Shown here: positions 8,481-16,729 of the stretch, one piece after another
Layout: each line of letters begins with the position of its first letter
Numbering within the stretch: the first letter of the stretch is position 1
From: Synechococcales cyanobacterium S06
GTDB taxonomy: Bacteria > Cyanobacteriota > Cyanobacteriia > Cyanobacteriales > JAABRE01
Direction: 5' to 3'
NCBI GenBank assembly: GCA_011391125.1
Contig: JAABRE010000056.1
Span: forward strand, 1-32,097
DNA: 32,097 nucleotides
Notes under the pieces: model-generated
What the model saw: the letters and a program-made list of their open reading frames with translations, nothing else
What the model was told of the DNA's origin: nothing
The model's database searches: none
Translations under genes and position numbers: made by a program

Positions 8481-9110
8481 ATGAATAATAATCCTAGCAA
8501 AGAACAAAATTATGCGATGTTAAAATGGCTCAATAATAATCGTCAAAAAGTAATAGAATTGTATAAAAATCAATATATTGCTTATAACGAAAAAGGAGTT
8601 ATTTCTCATGGCGAAAATTTGACCGATGTTTTACAATTAACAGAAACATCTGGAGAGACTTTTTCAATCTATTTAGTACCTGCTAAAAGTTACTATGTGC
8701 AAATTTTACCAATCAGATTTCGAGCGATGGTTCGTCACGAATGGCAACCTAATTATTTGCTGAAATTAAAGCATAATCAAAAGGAAATAAATGCGACTAT
8801 GTTAGTAGATTCGGGGGCTGAAATTAGTCTCATTTCTAATAAGTTAGGCCGTGATTTAGATTATAATTTGGCAGATGGAGAATCGATTTTATTCGCAGAA
8901 ACAATTGGCGGAAAAGTTGAGTATGTTTTAAGAAATGTTACCATGACTATTGATGATCATAAGTTAATAGTTCCTGTTGCTTGGCTACAAAATTCAATCG
9001 AGACGGAACAGTTATTGTTAGGTAGAGAAGTAGTTTTCGACAAGTTTAATATTGAGTTTCGACAAGCAGAAGAAAAAATCGTTTTTACTTGGCTCGAACT
9101 TGATTTTTAA
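8481..9110 (+). CDS. Retropepsin-like aspartic protease with DUF5678-like N-terminus
   Basis: The 209-residue product has two parts. Residues about 14-66 (KWLNNN to FSIYLVP) resemble the small DUF5678 module. Residues about 90-209 have a retroviral-type aspartic protease fold: MLVDSGAEISLIS with Asp110-Ser-Gly112, and a late LLLGREVVFDKF motif. Single-domain retropepsin-like proteins act as dimers, so one D-S-G per chain is expected. No signal peptide is seen. GAGGGAG lies 8 bp before the ATG. It follows rqcH by 55 bp in the same direction. The substrate is unknown. Confidence 0.75.
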   Translation: MNNNPSKEQNYAMLKWLNNNRQKVIELYKNQYIAYNEKGVISHGENLTDVLQLTETSGETFSIYLVPAKSYYVQILPIRFRAMVRHEWQPNYLLKLKHNQKEINATMLVDSGAEISLISNKLGRDLDYNLADGESILFAETIGGKVEYVLRNVTMTIDDHKLIVPVAWLQNSIETEQLLLGREVVFDKFNIEFRQAEEKIVFTWLELDF

Positions 9111-9134
9111 CCACGAATAAAAAAATTATTTTTC

Positions 9135-9165
9135 TTTACAAAAAAGTGGTGTCTTCTGTTACAAT
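9135..9165 (+). promoter_or_regulatory. Sigma70-type promoter candidate
   Basis: TTTACA (9135-9140) and TACAAT (9160-9165) are 19 bp apart; reading the -35 as TTACAA makes the gap 18. Transcription would start near 9172 and reach the terminator at 9250-9279. Confidence 0.4.
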
Positions 9166-9171
9166 TCTGAT

Positions 9172-9279
9172 TAAGGAATTTTTCAAACTGTCAAGTGAAA
9201 TTTTTGCAGTTTGGATTTCTCCAGGATTAAACAACAACAACAATTTCAGTACCAGTGAGCACATCGCTGGTATTTTTTT
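9172..9279 (+). ncRNA. Candidate small RNA or attenuated leader ahead of the phosphatase gene
   Basis: A promoter-like pair at 9135-9165 and an intrinsic terminator at 9250-9279 bracket about 110 bp with no ORF. Either a free-standing small RNA ends here, or the phosphatase mRNA has a leader that can terminate before the start codon at 9298. The transcript start is inferred only. No known RNA family was recognised. Confidence 0.35.
9250..9279 (+). terminator. Rho-independent terminator just upstream of the phosphatase start
   Basis: TACCAG (9250-9255) pairs with CTGGTA (9267-9272) around an 11-nt loop, followed directly by seven Ts. It ends only 18 bp before the phosphatase ATG, an odd place for a terminator unless it regulates that gene or ends a small RNA. 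Confidence 0.6.
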
Positions 9280-9297
9280 AATAGGAAATAGCTAAAG

Positions 9298-9768
9298 ATG
9301 GCTTCTAAATTATTATTTGTGTGTTTGGGCAATATTTGTCGTTCTCCTTCGGCTGAAAATATTATGAATCATTTGATTAAAGAAGCAGGCAAAGAAAATG
9401 AGATTATTTGTGACTCGGCGGGAACTTCAAGTTATCACATTGGTTCTCCTCCAGACCGTAGAATGACGGCAGCAGCAGCTAAAAGAGGTATTCAACTTAC
9501 GGGGAGAGCAAGACAATTTGAAGTAGCTGATTTTGAAAATTTTGACCTTATTTTAGCTATGGATAAGGACAATTTTCGCGATATTTTGTATCAGGATAAA
9601 CAGGGAAAATATCAGGATAAAGTGCGTTTAATGTGTGATTTTGCGAGGGAACATTCTGATAGTGAAGTCCCGGATCCTTATTATGGTGGAAGTGATGGTT
9701 TTAATTATGTAATTGATTTACTTTTAGATGCTTGTTCCGGTTTGTTAGAAAGTTTAGAAAATAATTAA
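9298..9768 (+). CDS. Low-molecular-weight protein tyrosine phosphatase
   Basis: The 156-residue cytoplasmic phosphatase has the CLGNICRS signature (nucleophile Cys9, phosphate-binding Arg15) and the general-acid Asp in the VPDPYYGG loop near residue 122. Length is standard for the class, which dephosphorylates protein tyrosines; in bacteria it often acts on exopolysaccharide kinases. GGAAA sits before the ATG, just after the T-run of the upstream terminator. It converges on the carbonic anhydrase gene with a 43-bp gap. No polysaccharide export kinase is nearby, so the target is open. Confidence 0.93.
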   Translation: MASKLLFVCLGNICRSPSAENIMNHLIKEAGKENEIICDSAGTSSYHIGSPPDRRMTAAAAKRGIQLTGRARQFEVADFENFDLILAMDKDNFRDILYQDKQGKYQDKVRLMCDFAREHSDSEVPDPYYGGSDGFNYVIDLLLDACSGLLESLENN

Positions 9769-9811
9769 TATTTAAAAATCAGATTTTTGGCAAAAAATAG
9801 GATTTTTGGTG

Positions 9812-10603
9812 TTAAAAAGAGCGCAATAAAAACCTTTCATTTAATTCTTGAATTGGTCGATTATTGCCCCCTAAAACTTTACTTAAGGTGGCAATTTGTT
9901 GAGAGTCTGCTTGAATTGCTTGCTCAAAAACAATCCACCTTACTCTTTCTGAACAAGGAGGGGTTGTTAATGAACCAAAATAGCGATAAAATCCGTTTAC
10001 AGGTGGTAATAAATTTTTAACATTAATGACAGTTTTAGCAAAGGCTTTTTCCGGACCCGAATTGTTAGGAATTGCTGTTAAAATTGGATCTAAATTATTA
10101 TTATGCTTTCCTGATTCAATAAATATTCCTAATACGGCTAATTTCCCGTATTGATTGCGATGTACTAAATGAATTTCCAGAGGGAAACTATTACCTTCGA
10201 GACGATGTTCACTAGGATTATGAAAATGAAATTGTAATAAATCATAAGTTTCATTATCCACATTAATTGTACTACCAGAACTGTAATTGATCTGAATGGT
10301 ATGACCATTATTGATTATGTTTAAAGGACTGTTTTGATAGTTAATGGCGATCGGTTTTAAGTCGGATTTTAGACTTTCTTTAAGATTAATTGGTGACTGA
10401 TTTAACCCAGTTTTACAGGTTTCAAATTCGGGAGAAAGTTCGCCCCAGTTTTCAGGTCCGGTGTATCCTGTATATGTCCAATGGGGGTGAGTTTCTGTTT
10501 CATTTTTGGGACCGAAGAAAAAAAAGAAAATATTAAGTAAGATACTGATTGATAATAAACCACCGATAAAAAGTGAAGCTAAAATATCATTTTTTTTACT
10601 CAT
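9812..10603 (-). CDS. ecaA: Alpha-type carbonic anhydrase, membrane-anchored or exported
   Basis: The 263-residue protein interconverts CO2 and bicarbonate. Zinc ligands are His126 and His128 (QFHFHNPSEH) and His145 (EIHLVH). LNQSPINL (about 67-74) and SLTTPPCSE are alpha-class signatures. An N-terminal hydrophobic stretch (about 7-31) without a clear cleavage site suggests a signal anchor, placing the domain in the periplasm. Cys63 and the Cys in TTPPCSE could form the usual disulfide. Its start overlaps the end of the response regulator gene by 4 bp (ATGA), so the two are translated from one mRNA. The symbol follows cyanobacterial usage for alpha enzymes. Confidence 0.92.
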   Translation of the reverse strand: MSKKNDILASLFIGGLLSISILLNIFFFFFGPKNETETHPHWTYTGYTGPENWGELSPEFETCKTGLNQSPINLKESLKSDLKPIAINYQNSPLNIINNGHTIQINYSSGSTINVDNETYDLLQFHFHNPSEHRLEGNSFPLEIHLVHRNQYGKLAVLGIFIESGKHNNNLDPILTAIPNNSGPEKAFAKTVINVKNLLPPVNGFYRYFGSLTTPPCSERVRWIVFEQAIQADSQQIATLSKVLGGNNRPIQELNERFLLRSF

Positions 10604-11259
10604 ATTTTCTCGTTAATTAAATTATTTTTAAAGGCGAAACTTACTAATTCTGAGCGCTTATTTGTCTCAGTTTTTCTTAGTAAACTCGTAACATATTTTT
10701 CTACCGTCCGCGGACTTAGATAGAGATTTTCTCCGATTTCAATGTTAGAAAGTCCTTGGGTTAATAAGTGTAATACTTGTTTTTCTCGAAGGGTAAAATC
10801 GAAGGATAAAAACTTAATATTTTGATTGATATTAGCCGGTTTTAAAGCAATTTTTTGCTGAGATAATAATAACTCCGATTGAATTAGATGCGATCGCTCT
10901 AAAAGATTACGAATCACCGCCAATAATTCCACTATTTCAAAAGGTTTAGGGAGATAAACATCACAACCAGCTTCATAACCCATAATTCTTTCTTCTGTGT
11001 TATTTTTATGGGTTAAAAATATCACAGGTAAGAGACGAAATTCAGGTTTTTGACGAACATTTTTAATTAAATCATAACCATCTTTACCCGGCATTTTGAC
11101 ATCAGAAATAAATAAATGGGGATGATAATTTTCCAGTAAATTTAAAGCTTGTTGTGCATTTTCAGCGGTAATAACATCATAGCCGGAAATTTCCAAATAA
11201 TCAGCAACTGCTAAACGTACACCTGGATCATCATCAGCAATTAAAATTAATAAAGACAT
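10600..11259 (-). CDS. NarL/LuxR-type response regulator (Ycf29-like)
   Basis: The 219-residue protein has a receiver domain (1 to about 120) with acidic pocket DDD at 9-11, phospho-acceptor Asp53 in ISDVKMPG and the conserved Lys in YLPKPFE. A LuxR-type helix-turn-helix follows at about 150-215 (TLREKQVLHLLTQGLSN, then SPRTVEKYV). The receiver and the linker resemble plastid/cyanobacterial Ycf29. No histidine kinase is adjacent. It starts 6 bp after the tsaB stop and overlaps the carbonic anhydrase gene by 4 bp. Control of carbon acquisition is a guess from that overlap. Confidence 0.9.
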   Translation of the reverse strand: MSLLILIADDDPGVRLAVADYLEISGYDVITAENAQQALNLLENYHPHLFISDVKMPGKDGYDLIKNVRQKPEFRLLPVIFLTHKNNTEERIMGYEAGCDVYLPKPFEIVELLAVIRNLLERSHLIQSELLLSQQKIALKPANINQNIKFLSFDFTLREKQVLHLLTQGLSNIEIGENLYLSPRTVEKYVTSLLRKTETNKRSELVSFAFKNNLINEKI

Positions 11260-11265
11260 TTTATA

Positions 11266-11880
11266 TCAATTAACGGGTTGTTGACCATAAAAGGGTAAAG
11301 CTGAATACCAAGGAGGATTTTTTCCCTGTTTCCATTGCAGAAAAGCTAATTCTAGCATAGCATTAACACTACCTCCTAATTCTCCAGTTGCTTCAATTAT
11401 CTGATAATTTTTTTGCCTATTTGCTAACATTTTTTCCCAATTTTCTGGTGTTATTATTGTATCAGAAAGTTCAATTTTTAACTCATTTTCTACTTTTTGA
11501 TAAATTCCTACAAAAAATTGTCCCCGTCGGGCTGGCATTTTTACGGCAACTTCGCCCTCAAGTTGCTGTGACCAAGCAATGGTCGCTAATGTTGACATCG
11601 CAAACAGGGGAATATTCAACTGTTGAGCTATAGTTCTAGCCGTCACCATACCGATTCTAGTACCAGTAAAACCTCCCGGACCGGCGGACACAGCTAAAAA
11701 AGCCAAGTCTGACCAAGTTTGTGGTAAGATGAATTTACTTAAATATTCATGCAGACAATTAGATAAATCATAGCCTAATTCCCACACTTGAAAACGGCTA
11801 TCTTTGTCGAAATTACTAATAGCTAATCCCAATTCTCTTGTGGTAGTATGAAGACCTAAACCATACTTTTTTTCGCTCAT
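11266..11880 (-). CDS. tsaB: tRNA threonylcarbamoyladenosine biosynthesis protein TsaB
   Basis: The 204-residue ASKHA-fold protein dimerises with TsaD to make t6A37 in ANN-decoding tRNAs. Signatures are the N-terminal GLGLHTTTRELGLAI and AVSAGPGGFTGTRIGM (about 63-78). It lacks TsaD's metal-binding HxxxH, as expected for TsaB. The C-terminus is slightly short. It is 46 bp downstream of dnaE-N across a small hairpin repeat and leads into the response-regulator/carbonic-anhydrase pair. Confidence 0.9.
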   Translation of the reverse strand: MSEKKYGLGLHTTTRELGLAISNFDKDSRFQVWELGYDLSNCLHEYLSKFILPQTWSDLAFLAVSAGPGGFTGTRIGMVTARTIAQQLNIPLFAMSTLATIAWSQQLEGEVAVKMPARRGQFFVGIYQKVENELKIELSDTIITPENWEKMLANRQKNYQIIEATGELGGSVNAMLELAFLQWKQGKNPPWYSALPFYGQQPVN

Positions 11881-11895
11881 AAAACTCCTGTTTTT

Positions 11896-11919
11896 AGCGC
11901 TAAAGCGCTACTACGAACC
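11896..11919. repeat. AGCGCTAAAGCGCT / CTACGAACC dispersed repeat, copy 1
   Basis: AGCGC-TAAA-GCGCT hairpin followed by ACTACGAACC. The reverse complement recurs at 21753-21776 and 25054-25077. It lies between dnaE-N and tsaB, where it could also act as an mRNA hairpin. Confidence 0.65.
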
Positions 11920-11926
11920 CAATTAA

Positions 11927-14593
11927 CTAAAGATTAATTTCTTTTAATTCTAAACCCTGTTTAAAAATATCACTGATTGGTAACATTTTTCCTTCGGTGG
12001 TCATAAATTTATGGTCGGCCGTTGCTTTAATTTGTTTGCCATTTTCTAACTCATATAAAAATACTTCTTGTTCTCCTCTATTATGCCATTGAGCGATGGA
12101 TTGAGTGTAAATAAATCCATTTTTATCCACACTATAAACCTGACATTCCATCGCTTCTTCTACGATTTTTCCTATCGGTAAAGAACCATATTCTACGGTT
12201 AAAATTTCGGTATCAAAAGTTAAACAATATTCCGCAAAATTAACCATTTGCTCAAACAAATTTTCAGCAATGTGTTGACTTACGCCATTTTTAACTGAAC
12301 CGTCAATGAATTTTTCTTTATGTTTTTCCATTTCTGAAACTTTCTTTTTGCCCATTGCTCTACGCAACAAATCTGCTTCTCCCAATGTATATCCAGCTAA
12401 ATCTTGAGCCATTTTCATAATCTGCTCTTGATAAACCAACACTCCATAAGTTTCATTTAAAATTGGCTCTAATAATGGAGTATCATATTTAATAGCTTCC
12501 CTACCATGTTTTCTATTAATAAAAATCGGAATTAAACCTGCATCCAAAGGACCTGGCCGATATAAAGCTAAAATCGAAGAAATATCTTCTATTCCTGAAG
12601 GTTTTAAATCTTTAACTATCTGTTTCATTCCCTCAGATTCTAACTGAAATATACCTTCTAAATCCCCTTCTTCTAATAAATGATGGGTATTTTGTACATC
12701 ATCAGGAAGTTTTTTCATTGTACCTTTGGCTAATATTTGTAAAGCTCTTTTTTCTCCTAAAGGAAGTTCATCGATATCTATAGTTATGTTTTTATTTTCT
12801 TTAATTAAGTCAGCAGTTTTTTGAAGAGTGGTCAGATTTCTTAATCCTAAAAAGTCCATTTTTAGCAGTCCCAAAGATTCTAAATCTTCCATAAAATATT
12901 GGGTAATAACGGCACCTTCTTTACTCAATTCTAAGGGTACAATTTCATCTAATGGTTGGGAAGAAATGACCACTCCTGCTGCATGAATTCCCGAAGTTTT
13001 ATTAGTACCTTCGATACGAATTGCCATATCAATCCAACGACGTACAGACATACTTCCGACTTCTTCTTTTTTGTCATTATAAACACTAACGACATCATTA
13101 TCATAAGCTTGTTTAAATTCAATATCTGGCGTTTCCTCAGAAATCATGACTTTTAATTTAGCAGGTTTTCCCCTAGAAACAGGAATTAATTTAGCCATTT
13201 TATCCGTATCTTTATAGGAAATTCCTAACACTCTCCCGACATCTTTTAAGACTGCTTTTGAGGTCATTCTATTAAAAGTAATAATTTGAGCAACGTTACT
13301 TTCACCGTATTTTTGCCTCACATATTCAATCATATCATCCCGTCGATCAATACAGAAATCTGTATCAATATCGGGCATAGATTTTCGTTCAGGATTCAAA
13401 AATCGCTCAAATAATAAGCCATGATGGACAGGATCAATATTCGTAATTTTTAAAGCATAAGCTACTAATGAACCCGCAGCCGAACCTCTTCCTGGACCCA
13501 CAGGAATATCATGATCTCTCGCATATTTAATAAAATCCCAAACTACTAAGAAATAGGTAGCAAATCCCATTTGCTGCATCATTTTTATTTCATAATCTAA
13601 CCTTTCTTTATAAACATTTTCTACCTCATCTCGACTACGCACCTTTAACCTTTCTAGTAATCCTTTCCAAGTGACTTCTTCTAAATAACTATCAGGATTA
13701 TGTCCCATTGGTACTTGATAATCTGGTAACCTAGGTTCTCCTAAAATGTCATAAGGATGGATTTTATCTGCTATTTCTAAGGTATTCTTAATCGCTTCCT
13801 CGATAATTTCATCTTCTAAATGATCTCTAAATAATTCTTTCATTTCTGCGGCACTTTTTACATATTCTGTGCCACTATATCTGAGCCTTTTATCTTCTTT
13901 AATTAACTTACCTGTTTGAATACATAATAAGGCATCGTGGGCATCGACATCATTACAAGAAATAAAATGAGAATCATTTGTTGCAATAATTTTTATCTCT
14001 AAACTTTTAGCAATTTTAACTAATTGAACGTTAACTATTCGATCTTCTTTTGAACCATGATCTTGTATTTCTAAATAATAGTCATCACCAAAAACTTTTT
14101 TATACCATTTAGCAAGTTCTTTCGCTTTTTTTGTTTCCCCAGCTAAAATTAATTGGGGAACTTCTCCTCCTAAACAACCACTGGTAACAATTAACCCTTC
14201 TTTATACTCTTTTAATAGTTCTTTATTAATACAAGGCCGGGCAAAAATTCCACTTCCTTGTACACCTTTTAAACTAGAAATTGTGGTTAATTTAACTAAG
14301 TTTTTATAACCTTTAGTATTTTTTGCTAATACTACTTGATGATATTTTTTAATCTTTTTTTGTCTCTCTTTTATGTCACCATTAATAACATACATTTCGT
14401 TACCAATTATCGGTTTTATATTGCGAGTTCGACATACTTTGATTAACTCGATCGCCCCATACATCACTCCATGGTCTGTTAAAGCAACAGCAGGCATTCC
14501 TAATTCCACAACGCGATCGACTAAATCAGGAATTTGTGAAGCTCCATCCAATAAACTATAATCACTATGAATATGAAGACCGACAAAAGACAT
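11927..14593 (-). CDS. dnaE: DNA polymerase III alpha subunit, N-terminal half, fused to N-terminal split intein
   Basis: The 888-residue precursor carries the replicative polymerase N-half. A PHP domain begins at [12 protein letters not shown] (6-17), and catalytic Asp408 and Asp410 lie in MPDIDTDF. The reading continues to NFAEY at residue 789. Residues 790-888 are an N-intein: Cys at +1 ([14 protein letters not shown]), VYSVD, and the block-B motif ATADHKF. The remaining polymerase and C-intein must be encoded elsewhere (dnaE-C), and the halves join by protein trans-splicing, as in other cyanobacteria. The ATG at 14593 was chosen because GGAG precedes it and [13 protein letters not shown] is the usual N-terminus; an in-frame extension to 14638 runs into a repeat. 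Confidence 0.96.
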   Translation of the reverse strand: MSFVGLHIHSDYSLLDGASQIPDLVDRVVELGMPAVALTDHGVMYGAIELIKVCRTRNIKPIIGNEMYVINGDIKERQKKIKKYHQVVLAKNTKGYKNLVKLTTISSLKGVQGSGIFARPCINKELLKEYKEGLIVTSGCLGGEVPQLILAGETKKAKELAKWYKKVFGDDYYLEIQDHGSKEDRIVNVQLVKIAKSLEIKIIATNDSHFISCNDVDAHDALLCIQTGKLIKEDKRLRYSGTEYVKSAAEMKELFRDHLEDEIIEEAIKNTLEIADKIHPYDILGEPRLPDYQVPMGHNPDSYLEEVTWKGLLERLKVRSRDEVENVYKERLDYEIKMMQQMGFATYFLVVWDFIKYARDHDIPVGPGRGSAAGSLVAYALKITNIDPVHHGLLFERFLNPERKSMPDIDTDFCIDRRDDMIEYVRQKYGESNVAQIITFNRMTSKAVLKDVGRVLGISYKDTDKMAKLIPVSRGKPAKLKVMISEETPDIEFKQAYDNDVVSVYNDKKEEVGSMSVRRWIDMAIRIEGTNKTSGIHAAGVVISSQPLDEIVPLELSKEGAVITQYFMEDLESLGLLKMDFLGLRNLTTLQKTADLIKENKNITIDIDELPLGEKRALQILAKGTMKKLPDDVQNTHHLLEEGDLEGIFQLESEGMKQIVKDLKPSGIEDISSILALYRPGPLDAGLIPIFINRKHGREAIKYDTPLLEPILNETYGVLVYQEQIMKMAQDLAGYTLGEADLLRRAMGKKKVSEMEKHKEKFIDGSVKNGVSQHIAENLFEQMVNFAEYCLTFDTEILTVEYGSLPIGKIVEEAMECQVYSVDKNGFIYTQSIAQWHNRGEQEVFLYELENGKQIKATADHKFMTTEGKMLPISDIFKQGLELKEINL
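11930..12226 (-). other. Split DnaE intein, N-fragment coding segment (99 codons)
   Basis: Ninety-nine codons from the Cys after NFAEY to the stop encode a fragment colinear with the known fast cyanobacterial DnaE N-inteins (such as that of Nostoc punctiforme, about 102 residues): [58 protein letters not shown]. The Thr and His of TADHKF are in place. The tail after DIF is a few residues shorter than in Nostoc. No homing endonuclease is present. Confidence 0.95.
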
Positions 14594-14625
14594 AAAAAAC
14601 TCCTTTTTTACATAAAATTTATATC

Positions 14626-14692
14626 GTAGGGTGGGCAATTTTTGGCTCGATGAACAAATATAATTTCAAATATTGTAAAAATTGCCCACCTA
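14626..14692. repeat. MITE-like inverted repeat with GGGTGGGCAATTTT ends
   Basis: Left end GTAGGGTGGGCAATTTTT and right end AAAATTGCCCACCTA are inverted copies around about 35 bp of AT-rich centre. It sits 33 bp upstream of the dnaE-N start, so it is probably in the 5' untranslated region or promoter. The same ends occur at 28539-28670 and 29679-29810. Confidence 0.7.
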
Positions 14693-14790
14693 ATTTTTTT
14701 TATAGTTTATCATTTCATGGTAAAATTGTATATGGTTAATAGTTATTAATAAAAACATAAGATATTAAAAATTAATTTAATCACCAAATG

Positions 14791-15015
14791 TTAGAGTAAA
14801 GAAATAAATTCATCTACCGTTAATTCAGCGTCTCTGATAATTTTTCTTAATAAACCTTTGCCTAAATTTTTACTAGAATGAACGGGAATTGTGACTATTC
14901 GGCCGTCTTCATGTTTCATTCTAATGTGACTACCTTTTTGTCTTACCAGTTGAAAATCTATTTTTTGTAACGCATTAATAACCATTTTCCCATTAATAAT
15001 TGGTAATCGAGACAT
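14791..15015 (-). CDS. hicA: HicA family mRNA interferase toxin
   Basis: The 74-residue small basic protein has the dsRBD-like HicA fold. The catalytic His is in RQKGSHIRMKH (about 29-39), followed by TIPVHSSKNLGKGLLRKIIRDA. HicA cuts mRNA when not held by HicB. It starts 2 bp after the hicB stop. It looks intact. The antitoxin-first order and tight spacing are typical of one common HicBA layout. Confidence 0.93.
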   Translation of the reverse strand: MSRLPIINGKMVINALQKIDFQLVRQKGSHIRMKHEDGRIVTIPVHSSKNLGKGLLRKIIRDAELTVDEFISLL

Positions 15016-15017
15016 TA

Positions 15018-15233
15018 TTAAATTACCACCTTTTGAATACCAACAAATTTAGATGTCTGGATTTCTTCCTCTTCTTCCAAACACATTTCGATCACTTCTT
15101 TAATATTAGTTATTAATTCATCAATAGTTTCCCCCTGACTATAACAAGCCGTAAGTTGAGGTACTTCTCCTATAAACAAACCATCTTCATCTTGTTCAAT
15201 AAATACATAAAATTCTCGATTATTTATCCTCAT
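15018..15233 (-). CDS. hicB: HicB family antitoxin
   Basis: The 71-residue protein has the partial RNase-H-like HicB fold (FYVFIEQDEDGLFIGEVPQLTACYSQGETIDELITNIKEVIEMCLE). It neutralises HicA by covering its active site. There is no clear C-terminal DNA-binding domain, so autoregulation may need another surface. It is the first gene of the pair, 48 bp after dtd on the same strand. Confidence 0.92.
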   Translation of the reverse strand: MRINNREFYVFIEQDEDGLFIGEVPQLTACYSQGETIDELITNIKEVIEMCLEEEEEIQTSKFVGIQKVVI

Positions 15234-15281
15234 AATTTAACTCACTTTTCTTAATAATAAATATTTGAAAAATCACCAATT

Positions 15282-15728
15282 CTATTCTTTTTCTAAGATT
15301 AAAGTAACCGGACCATCATTAATAATATTAACCTCCATCATTGCGCCAAATTTACCAGTTTCCACCTTTAAACCGCTATTTTTTAACTTATCTATAAACT
15401 GATTATAAAGTTTTTCGGCCACATTTGGACTAGCGGAATTACTAAACGAAGGGCGACGACCTTTACGGCAATCTCCATACAGGGTAAACTGACTAACAAC
15501 CAATAATTCGCCCTTGATTTCCTGTACCGACTTTTCCCATTTATCCCCGTTTTTTTCACAGGGAAATAAACGCAAATCAAGGATTTTTCTGACCATCCAA
15601 TCAAGTTCCGTTTCGGTATCAGTAGGAGCAATTCCTACCAATAAATTTAAACCTTGTCCAATTTGGGCGACAATTTCGCCATTAATAATAACAGAAGAAG
15701 ATGTCACCCTCTGAATAATAACTCGCAT
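15282..15728 (-). CDS. dtd: D-aminoacyl-tRNA deacylase
   Basis: The 148-residue enzyme hydrolyses D-amino acids, and mischarged glycine, from tRNA. Both family motifs that form the active site across the dimer are present: SQFTLY (about 80-85) and NDGPVT (137-142). Length is standard and the first residues MRVIIQRV are typical. Confidence 0.96.
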   Translation of the reverse strand: MRVIIQRVTSSSVIINGEIVAQIGQGLNLLVGIAPTDTETELDWMVRKILDLRLFPCEKNGDKWEKSVQEIKGELLVVSQFTLYGDCRKGRRPSFSNSASPNVAEKLYNQFIDKLKNSGLKVETGKFGAMMEVNIINDGPVTLILEKE

Positions 15729-15825
15729 AATTTTGCTAGGTAAAATATGATAATTAGTATTAGCAATTGAGAGAAAAAAGAGAGAAAAACTAACTAGAAA
15801 TAGTTAAAATTCTGCCATCTTTAAG

Positions 15826-16722
15826 CTAAAATTTAAGTTTATTTTTGAGTTTATTAATAACTCTTTGAAACTGATTTGTTTGGGGAGTAATAACATCAGG
15901 AGGAAGATTATCTTCATTAAGATAACGATAATATTCCCAAATATTCCCATAAGCACCTTTTGGTTCAATTCTGACTCCAGCCCAATGAATAAATTTTAGT
16001 GGTAAATTAGTGTTCGGGTCAATTAAGCGATGATTTTCTTCCTGAAAATGTTTACTTCCGGCCCAGTTTCCAGGCAATTTTGTAGATTGACGACTTAGAT
16101 TTAAGCGTTTTTTAGTCTTGTTCAAAATCAAATAATTAATAATAGTTTGATCTGAATTTAATAAATAAAAATAATCCGGATTCGCACTACAAAAGCTAAA
16201 TAAATCAGATAAATCCTGTTGAGAAATCAGATTTTTTTTTGACCCCCAAAATCCGGTATTAAAAACATCTTTCAAGTCTTCTTCACTATAAATTTCTCTA
16301 ATTTTTTCTTGAAAAACCTGAGTAATTCCACTGCGATACTGATAATCATAACAGAGAAAATCATAATCGGAAAGATGGGTAAGATTAGCGATAATTTTTT
16401 CAAAAACCACAATATCTGTATCAATATATAAAAACTCATCAAAAGGACCAAACCAACAGGCCAATTTACGCAGTAAATTCGGTCGATCAAAAAAATTATT
16501 GCCACAACTTTTCACGAGATTATCAAGATAGTCTAAAAAGGGTAAATCTTCATAAACTGTAACTCCAAATTTACTACTAATAAGTTCGGCAATTTTTTGA
16601 TATTCATTATTGTAAGGAATCATCACAATAGGAGTTTCAGAATCATAATAGCGAATACTATTCAACAGGGCGATCGAATTTTCTGTTACCTTATCATTAG
16701 CTAAAATGTAAATTCCTTGCAT
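15826..16722 (-). CDS. GT-A-type sugar-nucleotide transferase-like protein (Npun_R2821/R2823 family), paralogue 2
   Basis: The 298-residue product starts MQGIYILANDKVTENSIALLNSIR and has a DxD-type metal/nucleotide-sugar motif in LYIDTDIVVFE (about 97-107), then DYDFLCYDYQYRSG. These point to a GT-A nucleotide-diphospho-sugar transferase fold. It starts 7 bp after the stop of a related gene of similar start and motif order, so the pair is a tandem duplication. Sugar donor and acceptor are unknown. No membrane segment is seen. Confidence 0.75.
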   Translation of the reverse strand: MQGIYILANDKVTENSIALLNSIRYYDSETPIVMIPYNNEYQKIAELISSKFGVTVYEDLPFLDYLDNLVKSCGNNFFDRPNLLRKLACWFGPFDEFLYIDTDIVVFEKIIANLTHLSDYDFLCYDYQYRSGITQVFQEKIREIYSEEDLKDVFNTGFWGSKKNLISQQDLSDLFSFCSANPDYFYLLNSDQTIINYLILNKTKKRLNLSRQSTKLPGNWAGSKHFQEENHRLIDPNTNLPLKFIHWAGVRIEPKGAYGNIWEYYRYLNEDNLPPDVITPQTNQFQRVINKLKNKLKF

Positions 16723-16729
16723 AACTTTC

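Noticed and set aside
9787-10020. 77-codon plus-strand ORF
   Set aside because: It is antisense to the alpha-carbonic anhydrase C-terminus, with an AT-rich non-ATG start.
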